In this document: piece after piece, positions 40,746 to 53,029 of the stretch | Layout of the letters: each line of letters starts with the position of its first letter | How positions within the stretch are numbered: the first letter of the stretch is position 1 | Source: Pomphorhynchus laevis | Lineage: Eukaryota; Acanthocephala; Palaeacanthocephala; Echinorhynchida; Pomphorhynchidae | Length of the DNA stretch: 64,000 bases | NCBI GenBank assembly: GCA_012934845.2 | Contig: WNNJ02002921.1 | Coordinates: forward strand, 1-64,000 | Reading direction: 5' to 3' | The notes under the pieces: generated by a model | What the model saw: only the letters and a program-made list of their open reading frames with translations | Database searches by the model: none | Told to the model about the DNA's origin: nothing | Made by a program: the position numbers and the translations under genes

Positions 40746-43700
40746 TAGCTATTCGTGGTATGGTCATTTTTTGACCATCTCAATGTAAAATTATAATGTC
40801 AGTAAAACAAAAAGCAATCCAAATAAGGTTCAACTTCCTATGAGAGCGATACACTACTCAACGCACGCTGAAATTCTCGGATGTTCCGACATTCTATTGC
40901 AGATGATGGGAGCCTGTTCCAACTGTTTATTGCTCGATCTCTGATATCCTGATAATGTCGATGGTCTTTTCTACGATGTTTGAGCGTTAGTCGATGTCCA
41001 CGTAACTGCTCGGGGTTGCGTAGGCAAAACATGAAGTTGAGGGGATGAGTGGGCGATAAAATTGCTATCCATACCAGCATAAGATCAGCTTTACCAAACT
41101 TTCACGAACCGTTGAAGCACCAGGATTTTAAACTTCTGGTCAAACGGCAGGCCTTTGACAGCGGGAACAAGACGAGTAGCCGACCGGAGAATCGATTCGC
41201 AAGCAAAAATGTTCTTGCGCAGATGTGGATACGCTGCGGGCGATGCGTAGAGCATGCGAGATTCGACGAGGGCATTGTATATTATTCTGAAGCTACACAC
41301 CTCTAGTGATCCAAAGTTCGTCTAATTATGCCAATAGTACGACGTCAATTGGCCGAAACTTTATTTACGTATGCGCTCATATCGAGCGTATTAAGCGTAT
41401 ATACCCCTAAATCATCGACTTTATCTGTAGAATCAATCGACATGCTTCCAATTTGATAAGAGCAACAAATATCTGGGGAGCCGATCCGCGTATCTACATT
41501 TAGTCGCATTTATCATCAGCCCATTGGAAATACACCATTTATTTACGGAATCCAGGTCTTTTGAAGAGCGCTAACATCGGACTCATCAATGATTTGTCTC
41601 CAAACCTTAAAATCATCCTCATAGGTAACACATTTCGACATTAATATGTTTGTGATATCATTTACATGTATATTAAAGAGTCGGACTACTTACCGATCCC
41701 TGCGAAACGCCTGTCGTCATCATTGAGTAATCAGAAAGATAATGGCTTATGCGTACTGCAAACGAGCGGTTGCTTACGAATGATTGAATCCAGCGTAACA
41801 AAGAGCCCCGTACACCAATATTAGATAATTTGTTTACTAGCAAATTGGGAATAACTATATCGAATGCTTTCGATAAGTCCATAAATATCACACCTACTTT
41901 GGAACCACTACTCATTGAATCCACCCAGCTTGCTCTCCCTTTTACAAGGTTCGTTACCGTTGAGCGATTTGGCCTAAATCCATGCTGACTGGGGATGAGG
42001 CGATTGTTAGCTTCAACGAAAGCGCTAAGGTGACGAAAAATCAATTTTTCCAATACCTTACAAGCTACAGATGTGAGACTGATGGTACGGTAGTTGGAAG
42101 CCTGGGATTTATCGCCTCTCTTGGAAATTGGACGTACAATAGCCTTAGTCCAATCATATGGTAGATAACCTGTGTTCAATGATCTTCTAAAAATAGAAGC
42201 TAAGAGAACGTATATTGCATGGGCTAATTCCTTTAAGAGTATTGGAGATATATGGTTAGGACCTAACGCGGCGTTGCGGAGTAATTTAAGCAGCCAATGC
42301 AGTACATCTTCATCGCTAAATTCGATGTTACATATGGCTACACCAGGTAGAAGTGTATTGTGTGTAGTTTTGATTTTAGCATCGGGGATCGACACTCTAT
42401 CTTCTTTGATGGCAAAATAGTCCATAAAGTATGCAGTTACATCAGTTGTGGATGTCAAGATTGATTCATTTTCGGCCAATAGGTATAAACAATCTGTCGA
42501 GTGTGTAGAACTTAGAAGTATGCTTTTGCCAGCCACCCAAGGATTGTTATGAGTGGAGCAGCATATATTTTAAATGAAACTGCGTTTTTTCTGTATTTTT
42601 TTAGAATAGAAACCGTATTTCTGCACTGACAGTAGTGCTCAAAAGAGAGTTTCCCTTTTTTGTACGCATGTACGTTCTCGAAAATAGTCGAGAATGCAAT
42701 GTAATGTTGTCTTAAAGTTATCCCAATCTTTTTGAATGCCTGCTTTTGAAGCATCGGGGCAATACATACAAGAAATTATACTGCGCACGACATCATAGTC
42801 GATCTTAAAAGGATTCGTCGTTTTAATCATTTCGGCATATGGTCCGAGTGCGTTAAATTCTATTGAGATGATCGAGTGATCGCTTGATCCTAGCGGAGGT
42901 CCGTGTTTGAAGTTTTTTTTATCAGATACGTCTCACTCGAAAAGCAGAGGTAAAGAATTGAGGAGCTATTACCCTCTGTGACGACTATCCCTGTGAACAT
43001 GTTGGACTAAATGTAGATCATTTATCGTGTTTTAAAGCAGTAATGATTCGGGATCACATCCAGGAAGAGGAACGTGAACTATCCAATCAATTCGCGACAT
43101 GTTAAAGTCTCCTAATAAAATAACTTTTTGACCCTAGAATGCATTTTCAGTTATTGAGGATATAATCGACCCGGTTGGAGCGAACGGGGAGGGGGCGATA
43201 GAAGACACCTGGAGAGAAAAATATGTTTTATGGTCTGTTACAGAAACCGAAGTGTAAACACAAAGACTTGATTCATCGCACTCAATTGACATAACACGAG
43301 TTGTAAGAACTTCTCCAGCATATATGATCACTCCGCCACCACGGCAAATTTGCCGATCTGCTCGGATTATGGCGTACCCATCGATGGAGATTTCTGAATC
43401 TATGATGTAAGGTTTTAACCACGACTCTGTAAAAACAAGTATTTCAAAGGAGGTGCTGTTAACCAGAGTGAGAGCTTCGTCCATTTTATTAATGAGACTT
43501 AAGACATTCGAATATAAAACCCGGAAGGCATGTGTGGAGTGTACTAGATCGGAATACTCATATCTCTTATCGACATTTACTGTCACTTCTTGGGTAGTTT
43601 CGTTGCGAAACAAAGACTTCGCAGCTCCACGATGTTTCCACCGTTGCCAGTGGAACGAATCCAGAAACGAGTTGAAGTCCTGCGTCGCACTACACGAAAA

Positions 43701-44560
43701 TTTATGATGATGAGGTTATTTTCACTGTTAGCTACTCTTTTACTAAGTTTGCTCTTTGCTTGTTTCAATCGAGTTCTGTCCTCGATCGAAGGATCTCTGC
43801 GAACGATCAATCCAATACCTGCAAGATGATAACCATATTTTAAAGCTAATGTACACATTTCATTTTTTGACGTCATGCTGTATAGGTAAATGGTTGTTAG
43901 TAGCCGATGATTCCCTTATATTAGCTATGATTAGACACTGTGATCTATCATAAGTCCGGCGAATACGTACAGTTAATGAATTATTTAGGGAGACTGAATT
44001 GGAGTAAGAATTTGTAGATTTAAGTCGCAAGTCAGTTGATTGTAAAGAACTCGGAGGTCCGCTACATGATGTTACAGAGACAAACGAATTTATGAAATCC
44101 GGTGTTTTCTCTTTGTAGTTAAGTGTTCGTGTCTAGATCTACACATTCTTCAGGTGAAGTTTGAAAAGTCTGGTCAAATGCTGGTAGGGTATGTTGTGAA
44201 TTGCAGTGGAAGATCCTTGCTTGACGCTGTGCAACAACATGAAGAGCTGGCCCCGACTCTTCGCTTTTCTCCTCGACAGGTTCAGTTACATCCAATCGTA
44301 CGTCGTTACACACGCAATAACCACAAATGAAATGCTTACTTTCGTATCTCGCAATTCCAAATTTTTCACCTTTAAGAGTGTCCAAACATCGCATCCCTGC
44401 TTGTCGCATCCAACTTCCAACTGAACGTAGTCATCGTCTGTCTGTTATTTGCGAGTTTTCACCGATTTCATTGTTTGTTGTGTGTTTAAGCTAATTTTCG
44501 TTGAGCGGAGCGAGTCAATCTGAATTTGATCTGGAAATCTTGAACTGATTGTATGCTTTT
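40745..44560 (-). mobile_element. CR1-type LINE, near full length but broken
   Basis: - strand, 5' to 3': ORF1-like pieces at 44409-44119 (HFICGYCVCND, possible zinc-binding Cys) and 43876-43583; APE-type endonuclease at 43613-43134 (LVFTESWLKP, YAIIRADRQICRGGGVIIY); pre-RT at 42830-42512; RT at 42536-41673 (SQHGFRPNRSTVTNLVKG, VIFMDLSKAFDIVIPNLL, TTGVSQGS); C-terminal pieces at 41300-41091 and 41080-40838 (RDRAINSWNRLPSSAI). Several frameshifts. About 3.8 kb, close to the expected length of a whole element. Confidence 0.85.
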
Positions 44561-44719
44561 TATATTTCAAACTTTTTTAAGCCTAACTTTTTTAAGCATT
44601 TATTTAATAAATTTTAGGAAGTAAAATAAGCATCATGTCCATCTACTCAGACAGAAATCGCGAAGCTCGAGTCAGTGCTTCGAAGAGGCTCCAAATTGTG
44701 TTTACAACCTGAATATTAA

Positions 44720-45125
44720 TACGTAGACCGCTTAGCTTTCTTACAGCTGTTTTTAGTGCGTCAAATGTTGATTTACCTAGACCTCATTGCGACGTGGCAG
44801 ATGGTTCATTCTACAGAGGGAATTCCTTCTCATAATGTGAAGATTAGTTCGTCGGCTCGTAGAGGTCATCCCCTGTCACTATATAAATTACCACATGGCA
44901 AAATCCCAAATGTGGTGCGACATTCAAATCGGTCCTTAATTTTATGGAATGTGCTGCCTAAAGAAATTGCATGTGCATCCAGCTATTGCAGTTTCAATCA
45001 ATAGATTCGACATTGGATATTAAATACTGACGTGGACGCTTCAAGCTATTTTAGTCATTGATTTTTTCCTTTACTGTGAACAGTTAAAATAGCCATTTGC
45101 GGCTAATAACTCGTGTGAAAATAAA
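44720..45125 (+). mobile_element. CR1-type LINE, 3' fragment
   Basis: MLIYLDLIATWQMVHSTEG and RRGHPLSLYKLPHGKIPNVV are close to the C terminus of the LINE ending at 61292 (LYYLDLVALWRMVNGIDG, HRGHPLKLFKSPHGKVVSL). Strongly 5'-truncated; same family, diverged. Confidence 0.75.
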
Positions 45126-45293
45126 TAAATAATACCTTCCTAAATCATTTTTTAAATGACTAAAAGTATTTGATCCGGATAAACTGAATTTTTATGTGAA
45201 TTTTAACCACTCAAATCTGGGTTTCATCATACCTTATTGATTGATCAAATTAATAATTAAATTCGAATCTATTTTCTATTGTATTAAATCTGC

Positions 45294-46040
45294 GTGAGAA
45301 TGATGGCGGTTTTCACAAGTGAGTCTGGTGCTTGGCTAAACACAGTTCCGATTTGTGCCCTGGGAACTTTGCTCGATGACGAGGTTGTAAGATTGAGCAT
45401 TTATCTAAGACTAGGCCTTCCTACATGTACTCCACACATATGTCATTGTGGAGCATATGTTGACGAGTCAGGACGACACGTATTAGCATGCAGAATTTCG
45501 AGAGGCAAATTCCTCAGGTACGCGGAAATAAATTCAGTGATAAGCAGATTCATCAAAACCGTCAACGTCCCAAACATTCGAGAGCCAGCCAATGTATGCA
45601 GATCGGACGGTCGACGTCCTGATAAAACCACCATTTTCCCTTGGCGTGAAGGGATGTTTGATGTGGGACGTCACCTGCGTGGACATCCTCGCAGCCAGCA
45701 ATGTTGGGATCGCAGCCAGAGGAGCGGGCGAAGCAGCTTTATATACCCAGAAGCGGAAACGGCTGAAATATGCCGACTTGACCATGTCCCATATATTTTG
45801 CCCTTTTGGAGTAGAGACTTATGGATCACTGGGCTTTTCCGCTTTGGCTCTTGTTAAGGAGATAAGAAAATGATTGAAGCGCGTTACCGGAGATTCACGT
45901 GCTATTTAATATCTCCTGCAAAACGTTAGCATCGCCATCCAACGTGGAAATGCTGTCAGCATTCTGACGACGGCTCCAAAGGGCAAGAACATGGTAGGCT
46001 GGTGGTAGCAGCCAGTCTTGCTAAAAGAATGACATTTCTC
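45294..46040 (+). mobile_element. Retroelement C-terminal fragment with restriction-like nuclease pattern
   Basis: SGAWLNTVPICALGTLLDDE, HICHCGAYVDESGRHVLACR and GRRPDKTTIFPW are in one frame (45294-45857); CLMWDVTCVDILAAS continues in another (45592-45873), so one frameshift. Further on, IAIQRGNAVSILTTAP is readable near 45940-45985. The PD..WDVT pattern looks like a PD-(D/E)XK nuclease at the C terminus of a reverse-transcriptase protein family common in invertebrates. Clade assignment is from memory of similar proteins and is tentative. Confidence 0.6.
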
Positions 46041-46472
46041 TAAGAAGAAGACAAACGTTCTCTTGTATTAAATTATACTACCCTTTTAATATTTAATTAA
46101 TAAAAATAAATGCATAAGCTTCTGAGTCGTGATAGGTTATTTAAATTACCGCCTTCACATGAAACATAATTTGAATTACACATCTACAATCTAAATTTAT
46201 ATTTGAATTTGCGCCTTAAATTTCTAAAATCAAACTCATTTAAGTGATCCGCGTAGCTCTATATAATTAAAACAATAGCAGCATAAGGTTTAATGCAAGA
46301 TTCTTACTCTTGTCTAAATACCAACTGTTTTATAAATCGATGATGTCGATAGCTGATAACGATGTGGCATCATTCAAATGAATTATTTCAGGGCATCTTA
46401 GCGATTGGCAGATTTACTTTTTTATTCGACAGCGTCATTTTTTATCGAAACATTCGTTAGCCAGCTAGCCGG

Positions 46473-46480
46473 TTATATAA
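46473..46480 (+). promoter_or_regulatory. Possible TATA box of the Fringe gene
   Basis: TTATATAA lies about 190 nt before the ATG. A start site near 46505 would give a 5' UTR of about 160 nt with no intron needed. Confidence 0.35.
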
Positions 46481-46667
46481 ACAGTCCATTCCAATAGATA
46501 AGAAAAATTAACAGTAAAGAAACAAATTCGTGTTGCAAAAATTGCGTTGCATTATGTTTGCATATCTTATCAATAGTTGTCAACTACTAGCTAAAATATA
46601 TTGCAGCTTGGGTTCCCAAACATTTTTACTTAAAGCATGCTATATCGAATACAAAAAATAAACGAAA

Positions 46668-47600
46668 ATGCTAAAATACAGACGATTCTCAACGGTCTGT
46701 GCTTTTCTCGTCATATATATCTTAATTACGTTAATTACAACCAGAAGAATTCGTAAATATATATACGAAAAAAACAGATTTTACAATTCCCTCAGCGATA
46801 TCGTATTGGTTGTAAGGACAACATCAAAATTTCATTCGGACAGAGTTCAAGCAATTCACGATACCTGGTATCAGTTGACAAATAAGCAACTCCACTTAAT
46901 CACAGACAAATATGATGATAGGCTTTATAAACAGTTCAATCGTGTTAATGTTTGCTATTGTAAAAGTGGCCATACAATTGAAGGGCTGTGTTGTCGGACA
47001 GCTTGTGAATTTGAAGTATATATCAACGAGAGCTCAAGACGGGAATCAGTACCTAAATGGATGTGTCGCTTTGACGATGACCAGTATGTAAATGTTCCCA
47101 GATTGGTTAAGCTACTGCAATCAATCGATCCAAATAAGCCCCAATATATTGGAAGATTTTCAACGCCGTTATTACATCGCAAAATACCTGGATCAAATGC
47201 ATATGCTCGGTTTCGATTTAATACATACGGTGCTGGAATATGTTTCTCGTTACCAACCATATCCCTTCTGCTCCCCTTTGTACAACGAAATGTAATAGTT
47301 CATCAATGTAAACTTTGGAATCTGCCGGACGATATGTACATTGGAAAACTTATCTACCATGATTTAAAGCTAGCATCTAAGCAAATACCAGGTTTCCATT
47401 CACATCTACCATCGAGTCACTATGATAACATAAAATATATATTCATGAGCCAAAATCTGAGTTTATTACGAGACCAAATATCGTTTGGTTTTAGCGATAG
47501 ATTAATTTTCAACAACAATACTAATTACGGTGTTTACAACCAAATGCAATCGTTGCATAATACCATTTATCCAGAGATATTGTTGTTCTATGATAGTTAA
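46668..47600 (+). CDS. fng: Fringe-type beta-1,3-N-acetylglucosaminyltransferase
   Basis: A single open frame of 310 residues. Residues 8-24 form a hydrophobic signal anchor after a short basic tail, as in Golgi type II enzymes. Family marks: VVRTTSKFHSDRVQAIHDTW (49-68), WMCRFDDDQYVNVPRLVKLL (131-150) with the metal-binding DDD at 136-138, FNTYGAGICFS (184-194) and LPDDMYIGKLI (219-229). Fringe adds GlcNAc to O-linked fucose on Notch EGF repeats and so tunes Notch ligand choice. The length matches the catalytic core of known Fringe proteins. No intron is present, which is unusual for this gene and suggests a retrocopy or intron loss. The frame is intact, so it is probably under selection. 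LINE debris lies on both sides. Confidence 0.94.
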   Translation: MLKYRRFSTVCAFLVIYILITLITTRRIRKYIYEKNRFYNSLSDIVLVVRTTSKFHSDRVQAIHDTWYQLTNKQLHLITDKYDDRLYKQFNRVNVCYCKSGHTIEGLCCRTACEFEVYINESSRRESVPKWMCRFDDDQYVNVPRLVKLLQSIDPNKPQYIGRFSTPLLHRKIPGSNAYARFRFNTYGAGICFSLPTISLLLPFVQRNVIVHQCKLWNLPDDMYIGKLIYHDLKLASKQIPGFHSHLPSSHYDNIKYIFMSQNLSLLRDQISFGFSDRLIFNNNTNYGVYNQMQSLHNTIYPEILLFYDS

Positions 47601-47604
47601 TAAA
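47599..47604 (+). terminator. AATAAA overlapping the Fringe stop codon
   Basis: AATAAA starts within the TAA stop. It is close for a poly(A) signal but would give a very short 3' UTR. Confidence 0.35.
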
Positions 47605-48140
47605 TTTTTGATTAATTATTACGTGAGAAAAAATATTAAAATTGATTTATAATCATTTGTTGAATACTAGTCGTGATTTTCTATTGATTTTTATATTATA
47701 ATAATATAATTATTATATTGTTATATTACAAAATAATATAATCATAATGTAATATATTTATATTATAATATCTTTATATTATAATAATATAATAATTGCA
47801 TGTCGGTAGTCCGTGATCAATAAAACGTTATAATCAGAGTTGTGTTTTAACAAATGAATTATGATTGGGATGATTACATACTAAAGCAAAAATAGAAGAT
47901 AAGTATATCAGTGACTTGTTAAGTAAAATCCAATATTCTTTATGTTAACATGTCATGAATGGTGGCAAGCTCAAGAAAAAACGGCGACACATTTGTTGTG
48001 TTTTACAACAAATTTTATACTGGAATACTATTTATAAATTAAAAATCTATAAAACGTTTAAAATATACTTTACTGTATATTTTAGTTATATCGGCCCATC
48101 AAGACATTTAATCAAATTGGCTATATAAAATAACAGATAA
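47605..48140. other. No gene seen; AT-rich
   Basis: Includes TATTATAATA runs near 47690-47790. Nothing else supported. Confidence 0.55.
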
Positions 48141-48340
48141 AAAATCGTTCTTAGATTTCGGTAGCTGGCTAATTTTAGCTATTCCGTCACATACAACCGC
48201 AGGTTCATTCGCTTTGTTATTACATCTATCATGTCTATCAAGTACTTTGGTTCCACCAACCAATAAACTCTGCCATGATCGGTCCCTAGCCCTTGCAGAG
48301 AAAAGAGGACGGGAGTATAAACAAGAAAAGTGTATCAATT
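48140..48340 (-). mobile_element. LINE 3'-end fragment
   Basis: The block CTATTCCGTCACATACAACCG is similar to CTATTCCGTTACATATAACCG at 38525-38548, the 3' end of the LINE at 38490-40745. Short and decayed. Confidence 0.5.
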
Positions 48341-48849
48341 GAACGGAACGAGCGGACTAAACAAACAGACTAAACGAACGAAATGAACGATCGAACTGAA
48401 CGAACGGTCCGCGGAATTATATTTTATCAGTTTGATAATTTTTATTATTCTTAGTGGGCTTGTAAGCGCGCCGTTGGCACGCATTTGGTACTCAAAATAA
48501 ATTTATCTTTTTTTTTCTTTTTAAAGAACATCGCGATTGAGACTTCGATCTGTGGTAGTAACATATTTGAGTTTGTTAAATTTGGTGTTTTAGTTTATCT
48601 TAAACTTATGCAACCTATTAAATTGTGTTGTAGACTTTTCGTGCTAAATAAAGCCCCTTTGATCTTTATTAATGTTTACAAAAATACAATTTATTCAGCA
48701 CGATGTTTCCGAACTGTGGGTTAAATTAAGCCTATTCATCTGATACGAATGCTTCGAGACCGAACGTGCGAATAGAACGATTTGACGTACCATCAGAATA
48801 AATTGGCAGCCAAAAGAAATTTAAGTTGTGGTAACGAAACTGCGATTAT

Positions 48850-50530
48850 GTTCTGTCAAAAGCTCAAAGCATCAATAAACTAGAACACCTTTTAATGCAT
48901 GCTGGTTGTCATGCATACGGGATAATCGAAAACTGTACGACATTTGATGAGGCGATGAATGTCTTGGACATAATATATATTAAAACCCTAACGAAGTCTT
49001 TGCTCGTCATATTTACGCTATAAGGCAACGTCTTCTTGAATTTGATAAGCTTGATTTGGAAAAGGCTATTACCGTTACCAAATTACTGACAACGGCACAG
49101 AAAAGTGTAGAACTATACCATAAAACAAGTAAACTGAAAATTGACGAAAGGTATGAACTCGCACATAAATACTGCATCTAGATCGCGCGAAGATATCAAC
49201 GCTGAAGAAGTTATAGATCAAATAGTGATACCGAGTATCTAAATCGAATAGCACAGCACTGGGTTTTCAAAAAAAAACACAAAACGACTCGATTTTTCTG
49301 CGGTGGCATACGACATGCCAGAGCGAGTTGCTTTGCAAAATTTGCTACTTGTTACAAGTATGGGAAAACAGGACGCTTTTCATGTTTGTGATTTTCATTG
49401 AGAACGAAATTTTCTTCGGCCGTACTTCTGTGGCCGTTATCAATAAACTCTACATATCAGCTGAAAACTGACATGCACATTAACAAAAGACGATTGAACG
49501 CACTAATCGATACTGGTAGCTCACTAAACTTTATTGATAAAGACACAGTTGACCTTCTTCAAATTAAGTTATCTGATGCTAACGCGAAAGTCTATTTGAC
49601 TTCTGAGGTTATCAAGATTAGCTCTAAATAGTGCATAGTCGATATACAGCTACACGGCAGAAGTATTCGCAAATGGAAATTTTCATTCTACCACACTTGT
49701 GTACTGATGTCATCCTTTGGCTTACCCTTTTTGAAATTACATGAAACCTGCATTATAAACTTCGGTGATAATATTGAAAACTTTGAAGTTATTCCGTCAG
49801 CGACATTTAGAATCGAAACGCCACGACTTTTTAACAACTTGTCTGCCAAAACAGTCCCTATCGCCATAAAATGTCAAAAATTTAGCAAACCCGACGAAAG
49901 GTATATTCATAGCGAGATTCATCATATGCTTCAAAACGACATAATCGAACCTTGCCAATAGCCGTGGAGAGCTCAAATAGTGAAAGTGTCAAGACCAACA
50001 GGAATAAAACGACTTGTTGATTTTTCAAAAGGCAATAAACAGATTTAAGCACCTAGACTCATATCCGCTTCCAAAAATCACTGATTTTGCCATCGAAAAA
50101 TTCAAATATCATTATTATTCACTTATTGACCTTGAAGATACCTACTATCAAATCGAAATCGATTTGAAACAACGACACTTTACAGCATTTGATGCGAATG
50201 CTCGAGTCTAACACTTTAAGCGAATCCCAATGGGGGTTACTAACGGTATTTTATGTTTTTAACGGTATATGAATGAACTGTTCGACGCGACTCAGTTGAA
50301 AGGTGTTTATTCCTACCTCGACGATGTTATAAAATGTGGAAATTCAAAAATAAAACATGACTGGAATTTAAAAAAAATAAACAAGCGTTAAACGAATTTG
50401 GTCTTGAAGTCAATGAAAGAAAATCAGTATATTGTGTAATAAACATAAGGATCTAGTATATGAGATATCCTTTAATACGTTGAAACCTGATCCTGATCGA
50501 CTAAAAGCTTTAAAACTCTGTGTGACATTA
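48850..50530 (+). mobile_element. Ty3/gypsy-type LTR retrotransposon fossil
   Basis: Gag remains, an aspartic-protease region near 49480-49640 and reverse-transcriptase parts at about 49850-50440 are recognisable in order. It is broken, with more than five breaks. LTRs were not identified. Old. Confidence 0.75.
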
Positions 50531-51065
50531 CATCTCTATAGAATTCGCGCCAAGCTCAAATGATTGCATACAAACATCAGTCAGATTTTCAAGTTAAAGC
50601 CGTTTCGAACAATATTGACGCTACTTATAAGGATTGTGATAATCCTGATGAAAACGTTTTGCCGTAGCTCGTTCTAAATACAGAAGTTAATGTTATTTTT
50701 GTGGAGATAACAAACATCAACGTCATCAATGCCATGATCGTAATGTCAAATGTACATTTTGCTATAAAGGTGGTCATTATGCAAAAGTTTGCCAATCAAA
50801 AAAGCACCAACAAAATGATCAAAAATATTCCTACTGCAAAACACGACTAAATTCGTCTGATACAGACGAACTACCACTCAAAATCGAACAATCTAACATT
50901 AAGGCACTTGAACATGCGGTGAAAGCGGTAGTTCATCAAATTTTATAGATACAAAAGCAGTTCGCAAATTATCGGTAAATACTGAGACATATTTAGTTAA
51001 AACCGCTATGACCAATTCCGCTCATAGTTTTATTTGCAGTGAAAGTTGCTCGTTCACAATCCTAT
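50530..51065 (+). mobile_element. LTR retrotransposon fossil, gag-protease part
   Basis: Contains two gag CCHC zinc knuckles near 50690-50800 and the start of a protease region near 50930-51050. It is broken, with several breaks, and probably a different copy from the one before it. It ends where a - strand LINE begins. Confidence 0.65.
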
Positions 51066-51089
51066 ATCTTGGTCATAAGTACGAAGACG

Positions 51090-52460
51090 TCCCATTTCCG
51101 ATTATGCCAAAGTTGTGTTGTTTTAAAAAATAAAAGATTCATTTTAACGTGGCAAATGCGTACCAGCACACGCTTACATGACCACAACAAACAAAAATGT
51201 AAATCATGTGTCGAGAAGGTGTGAACGGAGGAGGTGTTTAAATGTGAAAAGGGAGGGAGCGTGGCAAACGTCAAGAGAGGGAGTTGATTCCAGGCGAGTG
51301 AGGCGGCGACGAGGAAGGATCGGAGACCATAGTTGTTGGAGTAATTAGGAACGTGGAGTAAGAGGTATGACGGGAACGCAGTGATAGAGATGTAGGGTAA
51401 GTGTCGTCTAAGAAATTAAGGTTGATGAACGATTGGGAGCCGACAGCGATTACACGAAAAGTAACGAGAAGAAGGCAGAGTTTGATGCGGATGTGGATGG
51501 TGGGCCAGGAGATTTGGGCAAAATATGTGGATGTGTGGTCGAAGCGACGGAGACGAAAGAGCACTCGAACGGCGGTGTTGATTATTCGTTGTATGGGTAG
51601 GATGATGGATTTTGGAGAATTGGCGAAAAGGCTAAGGCAGTAATCGATTTTAGGGAAACGAAGCGATGAAATGGACATACAATAACGGAAGTCGATAAAG
51701 GGGGCAGATACGGCGGATGTCACGGAGAATTAAGTTAGATGAGCGGACCTTGTCACGGACGAAGAGTTTATGGGAAAGGTGATCATCGAAATGGAAGCCT
51801 AAGAAAGTGAGATTTGAACTATGTGGATAATCGATGAGGCAAAATATACAGTGGGAGGAGATATGTTTGGTTTACGGGGGAGGATCTACATTATTTTGGA
51901 CTTTTCGGGGTTTAGGACGAGATGGAGATTGGAGAGAAGTTTGTAGATAGAAGAAAGACAGTTGGAAGCAGAAATGCCGATATAGTGTATGCGATGTGCG
52001 GGTGCATGAGCATGGATGCGGATGTCTTCGGCGTATTGCATTACTTCTAAGGAGTAAGGTTTGATAAACGGAGAGAGATCGCCAAGCAGAAGAGAGAAAA
52101 GCAGGGGACCTATGACTGAACCTTGTGGGACGCCGCAAAAAATAGGGATGGGATTGAAGATTATGAATTTGAACATACGCGAATGGAATGGTCGGATAGA
52201 TATGACACAAACCATGCTACGGAGGTGGAAGAAAAGCCGTAATCATAACGAAGGCGAGAACGGAGGATGGAGTGATCGACAATGTCGAAAGCGGAGGAGT
52301 GGTCGAGGGAGATGAGAACACTATATAGAGCCTTATCACTAGAAATTAGTAGTTCGTTGTAAACTTTCATGCAGGCGATTTCTGTGGAGTGATTAGAGCG
52401 AACGGATTGGAAAGGAGGGTACAGGTTTGATGAGGAGAGATAATATGCAAATCATATATC
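51090..52460 (-). mobile_element. L2/CR1-like LINE, 5'-truncated
   Basis: - strand, 5' to 3': 52370-52161 (VLISLDHSSAFDIVDHSIL, RT motif A), 52215-51886 (CGVPQGSVIGPLLFSLLL and MQYAEDIRIHA, the last a changed YADD), 51723-51271 (SKIDYC-like region, then C terminus). About three frame changes. The 3' tail (GTCATGTAAGCGTGTG..ACGCATTTGCCACG) is the source of the short tails at 6935, 37440, 38020 and 48460. Much richer in GC than its surroundings, so fairly young. Confidence 0.8.
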
Positions 52461-52469
52461 CATTTGGAC

Positions 52470-52860
52470 GCGAAGTAAATATATCAACACGATACCGGTC
52501 ACGGTATTAAAAATAAAATCAAATTGACATTCTGATCGTACCGAAAACAAATATGGATCTCTCTTGGAAATAATAAGCCGTAATGACTGGAATAATATTA
52601 ATGAATTACATAAGCCAAACGAAACTTATCCTTATGATTTGCAGCAATCAACAGATCACCGTTTTTCTCAAAATTAAACACATCATGATTTAACAAATAT
52701 CGAATCATCATGTTCACAAGAGAATGAAAATAAATCAAAATATCTGGAACCTCGATAATCCAGTAAAGTTAAAAATGCCAGCTTACTTGAAAGACTATCA
52801 CGTAGAATAAAACGAAAAACAAAAATGATAACCTTTGCAGATGTTTTAGATTTATGAATA
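52470..52860 (+). mobile_element. LTR retrotransposon fossil, pol tail
   Basis: Carries a decayed pol C-terminal stretch of the type that follows integrase. It is broken. It may belong with the fossil that follows or with another copy. Confidence 0.45.
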
Positions 52861-53029
52861 AAAGCCTATATATTTTGGTTATTACAATTGTTCCCTGGAA
52901 ATTATATTTATTAATTAATTATTATGAACTTGACTTTTCGTTATGTTTATTTTATTTGTTTGTTATGTTTTGTAGATCTATTCAGTAAAGTCATTTATTG
53001 GCTCTACTATTCTACATCCATAAATTGAA

